Assembly (NCBI GenBank): GCA_027924585.1
Contig: BSBM01001138.1
Coordinates: 10,774,001 to 10,838,000 of the forward strand
DNA length: 64,000 bases
From: Larix kaempferi
Taxonomy: Eukaryota > Streptophyta > Pinopsida > Pinales > Pinaceae
Direction: 5' to 3'
The position numbers and the translations under genes were made by a program. Each line of letters opens with the position of its first letter. Positions within the stretch are counted from its first letter, which is position 1. The notes below the pieces were generated by a model. The model was not told where the DNA came from and searched no databases. It saw only the letters and a program-made list of their open reading frames with translations. Shown here piece after piece: positions 23,816-36,800 of this stretch.

Positions 23816-24199
23816 GTAGTTGCTAGTTTCAAATTTCCTTAAAGAGTTAAATTGTTAGATCTTAGTTTAAGTCATTTTGATAGCTATAATCTTTGTTAGA
23901 TTTCATTTAGGGCTTGCATTTAGACCATCTTTTCAAATGTTTTGCATCTCATTAAATAATTTCATACATTTAAAAGGTTAATAGTTAGCCTTTCTAGAAC
24001 CCTTTTTGCTTTAGTAAAGCTTGCAATAGTTAAATTTCTTTCTCATACAAAAGATAGTAGATTTTTCACACAAAATTTTTCAAAAAGTTTTATGATTCAA
24101 ATCTCTTTCCTAGCACATTTTGGGCATATATTGTTCGCTGGTCCGTTTTACCATCTTAAGAATTTCAAAATAAAACTTCATGCTTTTATGTTTTAGGCT
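23816..24199. other. AT-rich spacer between copies A and B
   Basis: No gene is recognised. The T-rich sequence probably belongs to the LTR-like part of family E that precedes copy B. Confidence 0.4.
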
Positions 24200-26049
24200 T
24201 TAGTTTTCAATTTTAGACTTAGAAACTTTCAAGTTTGTTTGATTTTTTGACGAATAATGGGTGTCTTGTTGAGTTGTTTTGAGCTTGTGTAGGTGATTTG
24301 AGAGAGAGAGATACTTGGTAGATCTTGAAGCAAAGAATCAAAGCAAAACCAAATGAATGCTACAAGAAATGATTGAATATATAAAATCTTGTTATCCTTT
24401 GTAAAACTCTTCAAGAGTTCTTTTCAAGTTTAAATTCCTTTCTCCCAAATATTCCTTCAAGGTTTTAAAACCCAAGGCATTTGTAAGGTTAATAAAAAGT
24501 TTAAGTGGATGAGTCCTCCACTTTTTTGGGTATCTTCCCCATTTGGAGAAGAGTGTTGTGGTTGATTAGCTTAGATCTTTCATCTCGTGCTTTAGATTAG
24601 TCTTTTATTTCATTTTCGTACTCTCTTCCAAGTTTTGACTTGAGGTAGTATCCTTGGGATCTCATTCCAAGGGAAGGACCACATAACTTTGTGGTTACTC
24701 CTCTCTCCCCGTTAGTTGCCTTGGTCAAAATTTCAGCTAGCTGGAAAGTTCTCAAGTGCTAGCAGTGCTTAGAGGTCGACCTTGTTCGGAGGTTGATCCC
24801 ACCTTAGAGTAAATCTGTTTGGTAGAACACTAAAATTTGCTTTCTGTCATCTTTAAAAGCATCATAATATCTTGTTGTTAGTCATTTTTCTTAGTTCAAA
24901 TCCATTTAAAGGTTTTATTTATTTCTTTAATTTTCACAACTGCTTCTACTCGCAATAAAATAAACAAAGCCTCTTGAACTTGGCCAAATCCAAGTCAAGA
25001 GCACTCTCTGTCGGAGAGCATCTTTAGACTTGCATTTTCCCCTTGCATTAGGCATATTAGATTAGAAAAGTCTCTTGAACTTTGGTCTTAAGACTAAGTC
25101 AAGAGCGCTCTCTATCAGAGAGTTGAATGGTGCTCTTAATTAATAAAATATTTCAACTCACATTTCCCCTTAATTAATTTACCTTGGTTGATTATCCAAC
25201 ACCCGTATGCTCTGCCAACCTGAAAGGGTTGGACTAGTACTCAGAAAGGTGAAGGATTTGCTAATTTTACAAGTAATAACCTATTTAAAATTTTACCCCA
25301 AATCCAAACCAGCGTCAAATCACTGATGTTGCTTCCTGAAACAGGTGGTGTCGGGAATCCACTGTCAGACTCGATGGGTGGTTAAGCCATTGTACACTTA
25401 TCCTCTGAATCTGGGTGCTCTCGACCTATCATCTAAGAGGTTGCCAGTATTTCTCCTGGTTAGGTTTACTCTTTTGATATCATTGTTCTTAGCTTAATAA
25501 TCAAAGACCATTAAAATTCACAATTTACCAAGATAATTTTCATAATGATCTCATGAACGACGTTTTTCCAAGACCCACACATTCAGCATCACAATCTTTA
25601 CTTTTATTTGACTCCATAAGGCACCGGTTATTTAAAAGGTTTATATCTTAATCAGGACCATTTGTCCTTGTGTTTATTTCATATTGTGAATGCTTTATCT
25701 AGTCTTGAAAAGTATTGTAATCTTGTTATCTCATTTAGCAACGTGGATTGCGTTATTATCTTGTGTTTATCTCATTCGTAAATTGGTTTCATCATAATAA
25801 CTCCTAAGCAACACCCATCCGCATCATTTCACACTTAAAATTATAAAACATAAGAGCCTTAGTGAAACTCTTTGTAGGGACTACCCCCCTTGGCTTCGTT
25901 AGGAGTTAGCCTAAACGAAGGAGCTAGGATTCAGGTGATAGTACCTGGCTCATTGCTTGCCCCCAAGGCCACAGCTCTCCCCACTTCCAGTGAGGGAGAC
26001 AGCTTTCGAAAGATTTCCGCTGCTGGTGTGCAATCTGGCGGACAACAAA
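24200..26049 (+). repeat. Family E hairpin-rich cassette, copy B
   Basis: Same order as copy A: CTTCCCCATTTGGAGAAG (24534-24551), CCTTGG/CCAAGG near 24655, paired arms TTGAACTTGG/CCAAGTCAA near 24980, CCAACCT-GAAA-GGGTTGG (25215-25232), the CCCCCCTTGGCTTCGTTAGG segment near 25885 and GGCGGACAACAAAG at the right end. Upstream sequence (24290-24530) matches the outer part of copy C. No coding frame was seen. Confidence 0.8.
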
Positions 26050-26945
26050 GGGTAAGTGTTCAATTGGCTTGACCACCCTTGAGTTTGACAGCGGGATTTT
26101 GGCACCACCTGTTTCAGGAAACAACCTCAGTATTTTTCGAAGGGCAACGCTGATTCGTTGGTTGGGGTAAAGTTTTATTAAATTATCACTTGTGAGATTA
26201 GCAAATCCAACACCTTTCTGAGTACTAGCCCAACCCTTTCAGGTTGGTAGAGCATACGGGTGTTGGATAATCGACCAAGATAAATTAATAATGAAGGGGT
26301 GTGAGTTGGAAAATTTTATTATCAGAGCACAGTTCAACTCTCCGATAGAGAGCGCTCTTGACTTAGTCTTAAGACCAAAATTCAAGAGACTTTAATTAAT
26401 CTAAATGCCTAATGCAAAGGAAATGCAACAACTAAATGCTCTCCAACAGAGAGTGCTCTTGACTTGGATTTTGGCCAAGTTCAAAAGACTTTAATTCTTT
26501 TTATGAAAGGAAGCAGTTGCAACTTGAAGAACAAAAATGAAGCTTAAATGACTGAAAATGAAATGATTATAGCAAGATCTAACAAGATGATTGAAATAAA
26601 CAGGAGATAAATTTAGTGTTCTACCAAACAATATTAATTTAAAGGTGGGATCTACCTCCGAACAAGGTTGATCACTAGAAACACTAGTCCTTGAGACTTT
26701 CCAGCTAGCTGGAACTTCGGCAAGGAGGCTAATGGGGAATGAGAAGCTACCACAAAGCTATGTGGCCTTTGGGATGCAATCCCAAAGTTTGTTTACACTA
26801 GTCAAAACTTGGAAATGGAGTACAATGGAATGAAAAGTTGATCTAAAGCATGAAACAAGAAAGATCTAAACTAGCAAAAACACAACACTCTTCCCCAAAT
26901 GGGGAAGAAAACCCAAAAAGTGGAGGACTCCTCCACTTAGCCTTT
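24480..26945. repeat. Long imperfect inverted repeat (copies B and C)
   Basis: Arms of roughly 0.9 kb (about 24480-25405 and 26050-26945) face each other across about 640 bp. A transcript through both would fold into a long imperfect double strand. The arms differ by scattered substitutions and indels by eye. Confidence 0.8.
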
Positions 26946-27060
26946 TTAGTAAACTTTTACAAATGCCTTGGGAATGAAATCCTTGCAAGGTCTTTTAAGT
27001 GAAAATGAAACTTGGAAAATCAAACTAACTCTCAAGAGCCATTACAAAGGATAGTGAATG
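26050..27060 (-). repeat. Family E hairpin-rich cassette, copy C (inverted)
   Basis: Reverse complement of the first part of copy B: it begins at CTTACCC and carries CCAACCCTTTCAGGTTGG at 26230-26247, the CTCTC/GAGAG and TTAAGAC modules at 26335-26480, CCAGCTAGCTGG near 26700 and CTTCCCCAAATGGGGAAG at 26890-26907. It extends past GGAGGACTCCTCCACTTAGC. It lacks about 640 bp present at the end of copy B and directly abuts copy B. Confidence 0.8.
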
Positions 27061-28943
27061 GTAGATTCGTGTGTTGAATCCTCCTTGTATTTTATTGAAG
27101 TTCTTGTTACTTTGGGATTGGATCCGTTCACTTCGACTTTTTCAAACTCTTTTCACTTTCAAATACCTACAATACAGATCAAACTCAATGCACCCTTTAG
27201 TGTTAATGAAACAAAATGTGAGATTTGCACTAAATATGAACTAGATAAAAATGAATTGAGAGACAATGCAAATCTAACTTTCAATGGGATCTAGGATGCA
27301 AGAATTAACAATAACATGAGTGCAAATCCTACTATGAAGTGCAACTAGCTAATGAAACAAGGAAAGACTAGATCCAACGATGCCTAACTATCAATCTTCC
27401 AAAGCATAAAACTACTACAAGCTAACCAAACCTTAAAGTATCCATTCGTTTTTTGTACTTTTATGTGATTTCTAGGGTAATTTTAAGGATGGACGAGAGG
27501 AGCTAAGAGAGGAAAAACGAGAGGATGGAGGGAAGAAAGATGATGGGGAACAAAAGGGAAGAAGGATGATGGGGAATGAAAGGGAAGAAGGGAGGAGAAA
27601 TGGCAAGGAGAGGAGGGATGGATGAAATGAAGATGAAGAGGAGGACGAAAGCTAAGAGGACAATGAGGACGAATGGGAGAGGAACAAATGGTTTTGAAGA
27701 GGAAAACGAGAGGGCAAAGACCAAGTGAGCCGAAAACAAAGGCAAACAAGGTGTGATCTCAAACTTGGAGAAAGGAGAAGCTTGGAAGTCCATAGTTTGG
27801 ATGGGTAGATCTAGTAACCAAAGTAGAAGTTTGTTGAAAGTTTGATGGTGAAGCAAGATCTCCTTGTTCTTATGTTTATAAGATGAGAATCCTTTGGCCA
27901 CAAGTAGAGTGAAGGTGAAGCTGCAAAAGATCTCAAAAACTTTGGAAGACACCTGCAAAACCAAGATGCTCAAGCGAAAAGAGAAGACTTATGATTGCAT
28001 GTGCTAGATTGTTAGCCCTCTTGAAACATAAATCAAAACTTAATATTCCTAAGCATATGAGTAATACACAATATCACCTCAGTTTTGGGATGAAGCATGG
28101 CCACCAAGAGCCTCCACAAATTGACCTCCAAAGTCACAACTTTATTAAATATTCAACAAGTTACAATTCCTCCATAGTTTCTTTGCTAAAAATCCATGAG
28201 AAATGAGGAAAAAGAGCCTCATTATATAGCAAAACAAAAGAGTTAGCCTACCCTAATTTGAATTGGATTGAATGGAGCCAATACCACCTAACACAAGTCG
28301 AATTCCAATCTAAACTTCAATCACCAACGAGCTTGGAGTGGAAGACCACCATACAACTCGAGTTAAAAGTCTACATGGATGGGGAGGTGGTTTCCACCTA
28401 GGCAAGGCACCCCCACTCCCATTAAATGTAACTCAATCACCAACCCAAACTCATTTAATACCCATTCCACATCACTAATTCGAGTTTGCATGTATGGAGG
28501 GCGAATTCTTCTGAAGCTAATCTCTTGTGCTAACTGAAGCTCAGTGGAGTTGATTGGAATCATCTTAAATGCTAGGTGCCATGTCAAATAGATTTTTATT
28601 TTATTCAAATTGACTTATTTTGGAGAGATTTGGATTATCTCCAAAATATTCAATTTTATTATTTTAATCAATAATTTCTTTGTAACTGGGTTTTTTGAGA
28701 AATTATTAATTATGAGGCCTAATTGACATCTGAAACTTAGGATAAATTGGTCCGAGGATCATGAATGATTTTTGGCTTAAGGTTGAAGCCTTCAATCACT
28801 GAATTCGGATCCTGGATGACTGACATATTACAAAATGAAATTTATCTATTTAAACTATAGAGAAATTTATTAAAAATTTAAAAATAATTAAAAACCCAAA
28901 TCCGACGCCTCCGGGAAAAAAAAATTTCGAAAATTTTTCTGAG
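27061..28943 (-). repeat. Family E LTR-like part on the minus strand, with purine-rich block
   Basis: Outer continuation of copy C. Phrases near 28095-28160 (CCACAAATTGACCTCCAAAG, then TTTATT) match 62847-62880 in the minus-oriented copy at the right end of the window. Read on the minus strand there is a GCTATATAATGAGG box near 28222-28238. A GA-rich, low-complexity block lies at 27485-27740, and its minus-strand frames are Ser/Pro/Phe-rich artefacts. No gene was recognised. Confidence 0.55.
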
Positions 28944-28948
28944 GGTCC

Positions 28949-31900
28949 TGTTATCACCTAAACTGTAGTTACCCCTATGGAAGGATCCAGTCATGGATGG
29001 CAATAGGGAAGGGCAACTTGTAAGGTGCAACCACGATCACCTCGACCTCCAATGTATATGGTTGTCACGCCAGTCGAGGCAACCTTCACTTTATGTTATC
29101 TAGCCCAGACAACAAAGGGGGAGACCCGATCTACTCCCGACAGGAGAGATCAAAAACCAAAACACCAAATCAGGGTATTTCCAAGTGAAGTTAGGTGTAT
29201 GGTTTATCCTAGACCTAAGGATGAAGTCACAAGTCCAGTGAGGGGTTCAATAGATGTAGCTTTGGGTCATAGTTGATGTGAGAGTGACTTACAATGTTCA
29301 AAGTGAGATCTAGGGCTAGTGTACTAGGTCAATGTCAACGGATCCACTGCCTTGGGAACCGTGTCCAATGCAGGGTTGTTTAGGGGTCAGACTGGGGCTA
29401 ACTAGTACATGAGACAATCTTGACCATAGTCCATGATGTCTTCAAAGGTATAGTTCACCATGCAAAAGTCAAACCACAAGTCAATCCAACAATCTATGAG
29501 AGTGGGTTGACTTGGAGATAAACCAGTGCCTTGGGAATTGGGAAGTGGAGTCAAAGTAGGGTTGACTTTGTGGTTTAGGACTCCTACAACATGAGATAAG
29601 TGGACAGTATAGGCCTTGATGGATAAATGTGTCTAGATCTAGGTTTGACCCAAGTGGACCACAATCCCTAAAAACAAGGAATGCAATCCCCAAGGCAAGA
29701 TTTGACAAAGTGACAGTCTAGACCTAGGTTTTGAATTATTCTGAATCCGGATCTGCAAAAATCTCAAGTACCCAGTTCCTCGAAGTGAGTGAACTCACTT
29801 CTCCAAGGTGGTGCGACTTTCCCTAAGGAAGCTTGAATCGGGGTTTAGGTGGGTCAAATCATGTCGGATGGCATCCAAACTTTAGATCCGGGTAGATCAG
29901 TCAAGTAGGGACATGGATCTATAATTTTGTGGCAATCCACCGGTTAGATCTTTGTAGATCTGAGTTTTAGTGTTCCAAGTGGTCCAAAATGGGGATTAAA
30001 TCCCTTAAAATGTGGAATGGGGCCCACAAGGTGATTTTCAAGAAAGGGACAACCTGGGTGTATGTTATTTGATGTGTAGATGTCAAATCAAGTGAAATCT
30101 CAAACACCCATCGCTTAGATCTAGGTCAACCTGCTCAAATGGTGAAGTGCGCCTTCCTTGGGAGAAGCTAGGTTGGCTTGGGAGTGGGGTCAAACGGAAG
30201 CCAATCCTCACCAAACTATAGATCCGGGATGCCGTGGATGCTATAGAGGTGGGTTTTCAATATCATGCCCAACAACCCACTAGATCTCAGTAGATCTAAG
30301 AAAATGCAAAATTGGGGTTTTAATTAATTAGGGTTTTAAGAGTTTTTGACAATTGGATAGACTATGGAGATAGAACTTACCTTGAGATCATACCTGAATG
30401 ATGTGGTTGAGATGCCTTGATGTTGAGGAAGATTCCCGCAGAGATCAAATGAGAGATTGTTGATTTGCTTGCCAATTTGATGCCCAAGTCCACAAGTGCG
30501 CCTTCCTCTACCTGTCAAACCAAGGAATGAAATTCAATCAGTAAGATCAAGTATGGAAGAAATACAAGAGAAATGCAAATAGTAACATGAAATAGAAGGT
30601 CCTGGGACAGTAATACTCCCTGTTACCAACGAAGAGCTCCAAAGAAGAAGTAGGGAGAGTCTTCCCCTACCAATACCTCCTCCTTCAAGCAAATCGGCCT
30701 CCACCTGTAGATGCAAAAATCGTGGTACAATAGATATGGCAAACGAGATCTCCAATAACTCAGTGCAAAGGAAGAACCAACGAACGAACACCAAAAACAT
30801 TCACCACAACATTGGAGATAGATGCAATAATAATTTTCTATTCCAATAATCCAGAGCCAAAAGTCCCTTTACAATGAGAGGCTCTCTCCTTTAAATAGGA
30901 AGGAGAGGCACCAAAACCCTAACCACTTTTTGAATGAGTGGCTAAGATTAAAAGATACAAATGTCTAATCAATGGTTGAGATGAGCTCAACAACATAATA
31001 CATGGATCACACATAAAATATAACATAAGTGGACAAAGTCGCCCTAGGAGAGGGGAATCCCACCAAATCATGATGACAAAATATCATAAGAGGCTCATGG
31101 TGGGTCCAAGGGGTAATTTTATCCCTCCTTGGTCAATCCCCATGGCACAATAACCAATAAACAATCATGAAAGTACCAAATCGTGCCTCCAAGGTGAAGT
31201 AGTGTATCTCCAAGGTGAAGTCGTGGTCCTCAAAGACCTCAAAAAATCCACAGAAAGTGCCATAAGTGATGGATGCGGGCCCCGATGGAGCTGAAACTGC
31301 AGGAGGAGGTGTGGAAGGTCCCGATCTATCATCACTGATCATCCCATGCCATAACTTTGCCTCAGTAGCCCAAATCGATTTCCTCAATAGCCATTTCTAC
31401 CAATCCTGAAATGCCTCGGGAAACGTGAAACTGCCCAAACTGCCTCCTGGAGTGATGGCGCTGTCAAGGTGAGGGTGCCAATGTGTCCGGGAGGGGGGTA
31501 ATATGGTAAAAACAAGTGGCTGGACCACCCCCTCCATCATCAGCGCCCTAGGTCATCCGGATAAAAGTCATCTCTGCTCCGACAGGGCCTCCAACAGGCC
31601 AAAACTGCACTAGGACAGCCTACTGAGGCTAAATCATCACTGTAAGTGCCCGGAACTGAAAACAAACTGTCCCATTGGACTCAGAAGGTCCAAATCTATC
31701 CAAGATGTGTACTCATACACTATATGAGTCTCTGCATGATCAAAGTAAATATCCAATATACCGGAACAGGGCCAATAATAATGCGCTGTGTATATACAAA
31801 CACTGCTGTAACCCCAGAATCATCATCATACCCTGTAGCTGCTGCATAGAATCATCCTGTATGTGTACATAGACCATATATCATCTATCCATATCATCAT

Positions 31901-33440
31901 AAGGTCCAACATCTCATGTCCCATGGTCCTCCATGGTCAAACTAGGTCTAACCAAGACAAAATACAACTCAGACTATCATCAATAGCTGCTGCAAGGTGT
32001 CAAGGTTAATACATGCTTTACAATTTATTCAAATAGCTTCTATAACACAGAGTAATCATGACTGGCGATCTAAATCCAAATATATAGTGTCGTTAGTTAT
32101 TATTATTACTCAAACTAGACTTTCAGGATCATACTCACTTCATAGTTGTGATCAATTTGCTAGTGAAGGGTGAGGGCTGACATAAATGGCTAGGCTAAGG
32201 GATGACTTGACTATCTTGACTTTGTGACACTTTGGCAAGGGAAAGGGAATACACACCATAGTATATACTGAATGAGCAATAACACAGGAAATGGCGGTGT
32301 CTCACAAATGGATGAGTTGTTTAAAGAGGGTTTATTCACCTTCACAGATGCGCACAATCCATAATACAAGCAAGGCCAGCAATTGTTTAGATATAACATT
32401 TAAGTTCCATTGCTTTTTGGGCCTGAGTTTTCCATAGCCTTGATCTATGTGTGTTTACAAACACATTGCATAGATTTACATTTATTTTTAGGCTTTCTGC
32501 TGCAGGTGTGTTTTTAAGGCACTTGTTTACCTGAGCACTTTTAGGTGTGTCATGGACAGCTTGTTTACCTAGGTATTTATTTTTCCAAAAGATATAACAT
32601 TTTATTTTTCATGGCCATTTTCATTTGGCATTTCTTTCATATACAAGATATAGCATTTGATTTTTCCAGATTTTGTATTGATGGCAGCACTAAAAGTTTC
32701 AGGTTTAGCCAACACAACTTTAGTGACTAGGGGGAATTCTCAAGGAATTCCAACTCACCATTGGTAAGTTTTGTCACCAACTCAGAGCCGAGACACAATA
32801 AACAGGGAAGCTCATCCAATACAGAGGCTACAGTGGGGAAAGGTCCTCCATGTCACTAGTCAAGTAGCAAATCAAGGTAATAATCTAAAAGGTAGGCCAC
32901 GGATGGATGAAGACAATGAAAAGATGAAGCCAACACTAGCAAGCCATAGTATGGTGTAATGATCACCTCTATTCTCCCTAAGGAGGGTATGTACCAATGA
33001 GTATGAATAGTGAACTTCTAAGTCTGAGTAGGGACAGTAATATATATAATAGGTCAACCAGGTCCAAATATCTATATGATCGCCAGATCATGACACTAAG
33101 TGCTAAGACATGCTATAAGAATAAGTATAAAAGCAATCTAACCATAACACAATAGTATACCTGCTGAGTCATATACCTGAAAGCTCATCAACCTGTACCA
33201 TCACCTGTCCTCTGAGACTGCTGCTGTAACTCTGGGCACTACTGTCTGCTCTGTACCAATGGCATAATGGCTATATCGGGCATCTCTCTGAGTGTCCCGA
33301 AACTCAGTCATGGCATGGGGAATATAACTGCTGTCCACAATCTGATAGTGATCCAATATAAATGCTCATCTCGGCATCTCAAATGCAAGGGAACTGGCTG
33401 AATAATGTATGGTAGCCCGGCTACTATATATGTGATAACA
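28949..33440 (-). repeat. Giant solo LTR, subfamily 2, minus strand, TSD GGTCC
   Basis: A 4492-bp unit bounded by TGTTATCACCTAAACTG on the left and TATATATGTGATAACA on the right, flanked by perfect 5-bp duplications GGTCC (28944-28948 and 33441-33445). No internal region is present, so it is a solo LTR left by recombination. Its reverse complement matches the solo LTR at 47707-52222 along its full length, with moderate divergence. It interrupts a family E copy. Small open frames inside have no similarity. Confidence 0.93.
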
Positions 33441-33445
33441 GGTCC

Positions 33446-33710
33446 TAAAGACTTGGGACATGACCAAAACCTATTCATTAGTTGGACTCTAATAACCCCC
33501 CATGGCTCAGATTTTCAAAATCGGGCATTCCAGCTTTGGAGGAAGCAGGAGAAAACCTCATCGATTATAGCTCGGCTATAGGCAAAGTATAATTGACAAG
33601 GGAAAAAATTCCCTGGAATACCTTAGTTGCTTAATCAAGTCATGGGGAACCGAGACACTCAGAATCCTACTAGCACACTTTATTACAAACCCCATGGGGC
33701 CATGGTCATG
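33446..33710 (-). repeat. Family E LTR-like end, continuation past the solo LTR
   Basis: The phrases GACTCTAATAACCCCC, GGCATTCCAGCTTTGGAGGA, CTTGGAATACC-like and GCACACTTTATTACAAACCCC match 63788-64000 in the same orientation. Together with 27061-28943 this is one copy split by the solo LTR. Confidence 0.7.
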
Positions 33711-33749
33711 TCGACTGAAAACAAAAACTGACTAGCCAAAATTGGCTAG

Positions 33750-33828
33750 GCACAAATGCTGGATCATCTGATACATTGGAGTGCAAACATTCATCTTGTT
33801 TGTCAAATGGCGGCTCTTCGGATAGTCC
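33750..33828 (+). pseudogene. Ty1/copia integrase, short 5' part
   Basis: The frame that continues beyond the giant element (from 46845) reads GVQTFILFVKW here, resembling the start of the copia integrase core (YFILFVDD), with stops. It is the left fragment of the gene split by the element at 33829-46839. The assignment depends on joining across that insertion. Confidence 0.45.
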
Positions 33829-36800
33829 TGTTATCACACCATAGTAGCAGGGCTACTATTCTTGTACAGCAGATATCTGCACATTCCAGAGCTTCCTTAT
33901 TCCAGAGCATGGCTATATATTTTGGATCACTTATGATCAGAGCAGTACATTATTCAGATTTTATGACCTTGTGTCAAGGCTGAGCCTTGAGAGTTCAGAT
34001 TTGATGACTGATGTGACCACTTATCCCATTACAGTTTCAGTTCAGTGCCTAGAGATATATTGCAGCAGTGTTTCAGATGATGCATGATGATGATTATTAT
34101 GATGATGTTGTATGATCTATGGATATGTTCTCACTGACTGTGGATTATTATCTTGTTGATTTAGTCATGATCATGGCATGTGCTTGGTATATTATTCCTG
34201 ATGTGGCAAACTATTTAAAATGAACTGTAAATCTTAAAATGGACAATTGCTTGCACTTTTTAGGTCATTTAACAAAACTTACTGGTATTTTACCTTACAT
34301 AGACATGGTCTTTCCCCGACACCAGTTGTCTGCTAGTGTAGGCTCCATATTCACTTGCCTCCATCCATACATGACCTTCCTGTTTGACTTTAAACCCTGA
34401 CATGTCTCATTTGACTTTCTGATACTGAGGACTTCCCCATTTTTCTACCTCTGTGTTTGGACCGCATCCCTGTTTATTCAGTGTCTCGGCTCTGAGTTGG
34501 TGACAGAACTTGCCTTTGGTGAGTTGGATTGTAGGCCTTGGCTCGAACTCCCCCTAGTCACTTGAGATGTTGTTGGCTAAAACTGAAAGCTCATGTTCTA
34601 CCTATGGAAACTAAAAATTCGCCCATGGAAACAAAAAAGGGCAAGAGCAGTGAAAAGCTAAAAAAATATACTCCTCGAAGAGTATAAGAAAGGTCCAAAA
34701 AGCAATAGTTCTTAAAAGCTATATCTAAACAATTGCTGACCTTGTATAAATATATGAAAAACATGCCCTGGATGCAAGCTGCAACTAGTTGTGCTTCTCA
34801 GCACATCTGAAATCCGAAGGGTTATGTAGGCCAAAAAGGCCATGGAAATAAAATTGAATGATCCTAATGAACCTGGATCAACTTGATGTAGACATGATGC
34901 CTAAGTTGAATAAACACTCTCTAAACAACTTATCCATTTGTGAGGCACAGCCATCCCCCGTGTTCTTTTGTCCAGCACAGAGTTTGTAGCTTCCCCCTTC
35001 TCCCAGTCCAAAGTATTTTTGAGTTGAGTTAGACAAGTCAAACCCTTGGCTCAACCTTGCTCCTAGCCTTCATCCTTTACTAGCAGTTTGACCATGTCCA
35101 ATGGGTGAGTTTGTCATTTGAACTATGGTGCAAGTAATTTATTATAACAACGGAATATGTTAACTTGATTAATGCCACTGAATGGAATTTATACTTTGAG
35201 CTTAGCTGTGGGAATGATTAGAGAAGCATTGTCTTAGTCTACTGATGTGATTTATCCTTGATTATATATTCTTGGGATCCGTGATGATGTGGACCATGTA
35301 TGGATGATTATTGATGATGATTTATGGGCCCACATGTTTGAGGATGATATCATATGATGGACATATGATGCAGATGATGTTTGATCCAGTTCAGCAGGTT
35401 TATTATTACTTCAGATCAGCAGATTATACATTGTCCATATATGGTGGACCCTACAGCAGGCCCATTAGGGCAACCCAGGGTGTATGAGTACTCATTCCTA
35501 GTGGATTTGGGTCTTCTGGATCCATTGAGACACTTATCTTTCAGTTCCGGGCACTTCTGACAGTGATTGATGCAGTTTTACACTTGTTGACCAGATTGGG
35601 GGCTGATTTCCCAGCCTGAGCAGCAGGGGCCCCGAGAGGCCAGTTCACCTAGGGCGCTGATGATGGAGGGGGTGGTCCAGCCACTTGTTATTACCATTTA
35701 CCCCCCCTTCCGGAGAGCCTGGTGGGCTCAGATGGACAGCGCTAGCACCCTAGGAGGCAGTTTTGGCACTTTCACAGTTCCCGAGGCAGTTAAAAAATGG
35801 GATAAAGTGGTCACTGAGGAAATCGATTTGGGCAATTGAGGCAAGGTTTTGGCATTTCGTCTTCACAGAGGTCTTCCAGGGTGGCATCACTATCTTCCAG
35901 TCAGTTTTCACCATGTGGGTATGCCCGGATTGATCACAGGAGGACATTTACTGCTTGACTGTCATGGATTCTGAGGACAGTTTTGATCATTTATATTATA
36001 TTGGACATATTTTATTATTTTATTGTGCCTTGGGGATGAGCTAGTAAGGATTGATGCCTCCTAGCCCCACCATGTGCTTATTTTATCATGTCCTAGTCAT
36101 CATGAGGTGGATCATTGTACTTTTTACCCCTCTAGTGGGATGACGTCACCCTCCATTGTACCATTTAGTGAGGGCGCTTTTGTTATATTGGGTGATCCAA
36201 GTGATATTATGTTATGGTTCATCCTAGCCATTGATTGTATGATGAGATCTTATAATCTCAACCACTCATTTGATGTAGTATTGTAGAGTGGTATAGGGTT
36301 TTGGTCTTTATTATCCTATATAAGGAGGAGACCCCCCATTGTAAAGCTCACCTTTGGAGCTCTGGAATATTGGAATAGAAGATTTTTTGTGGAGCACATC
36401 TCTCTTGCATTTTGGATTCTCTTGCATATTGAATATAAAGTATCTCTTCTATGTATCATTGTGGATTTTGGTGTTTTTGCTAACCTTTTGACAGGAAAGT
36501 CGAATTGGAGAGAGGAGGGCGACTTTTTGAGGGTTATTGTTGGAGGGATCCACATATTCTCTCTTGGGTTGATCTTGTGACAGGGAGTATCATTATTGTA
36601 TCTTCGTGACATAGTTGATGCTTTCTATTACATCTTTCTACCATTTTCATAATCATCTTGCTTGACTTGTTTCTTTGATCTTGTCTTGTAGGAGGAGGAC
36701 GATTTGGCTATCTTGGAGAAGGGCGATTTGGTTGGAGCACTTGGATCTCACTCTTGAATATAAACATAGGAGAATGCTATCAACTTGCAAGGTGGCCATA

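Noticed and set aside
27483-27973. Minus-strand open frames of 88 and 156 residues rich in Ser, Pro and Phe
   Set aside because: They arise from a GA-rich low-complexity block; no domain or second exon is recognisable.
36074-36612. Open frames of 60-98 residues repeated identically at 44648-45186
   Set aside because: They are identical only because the two LTRs are nearly identical; the older LTR copy at 17.8-22.3 kb does not keep them.
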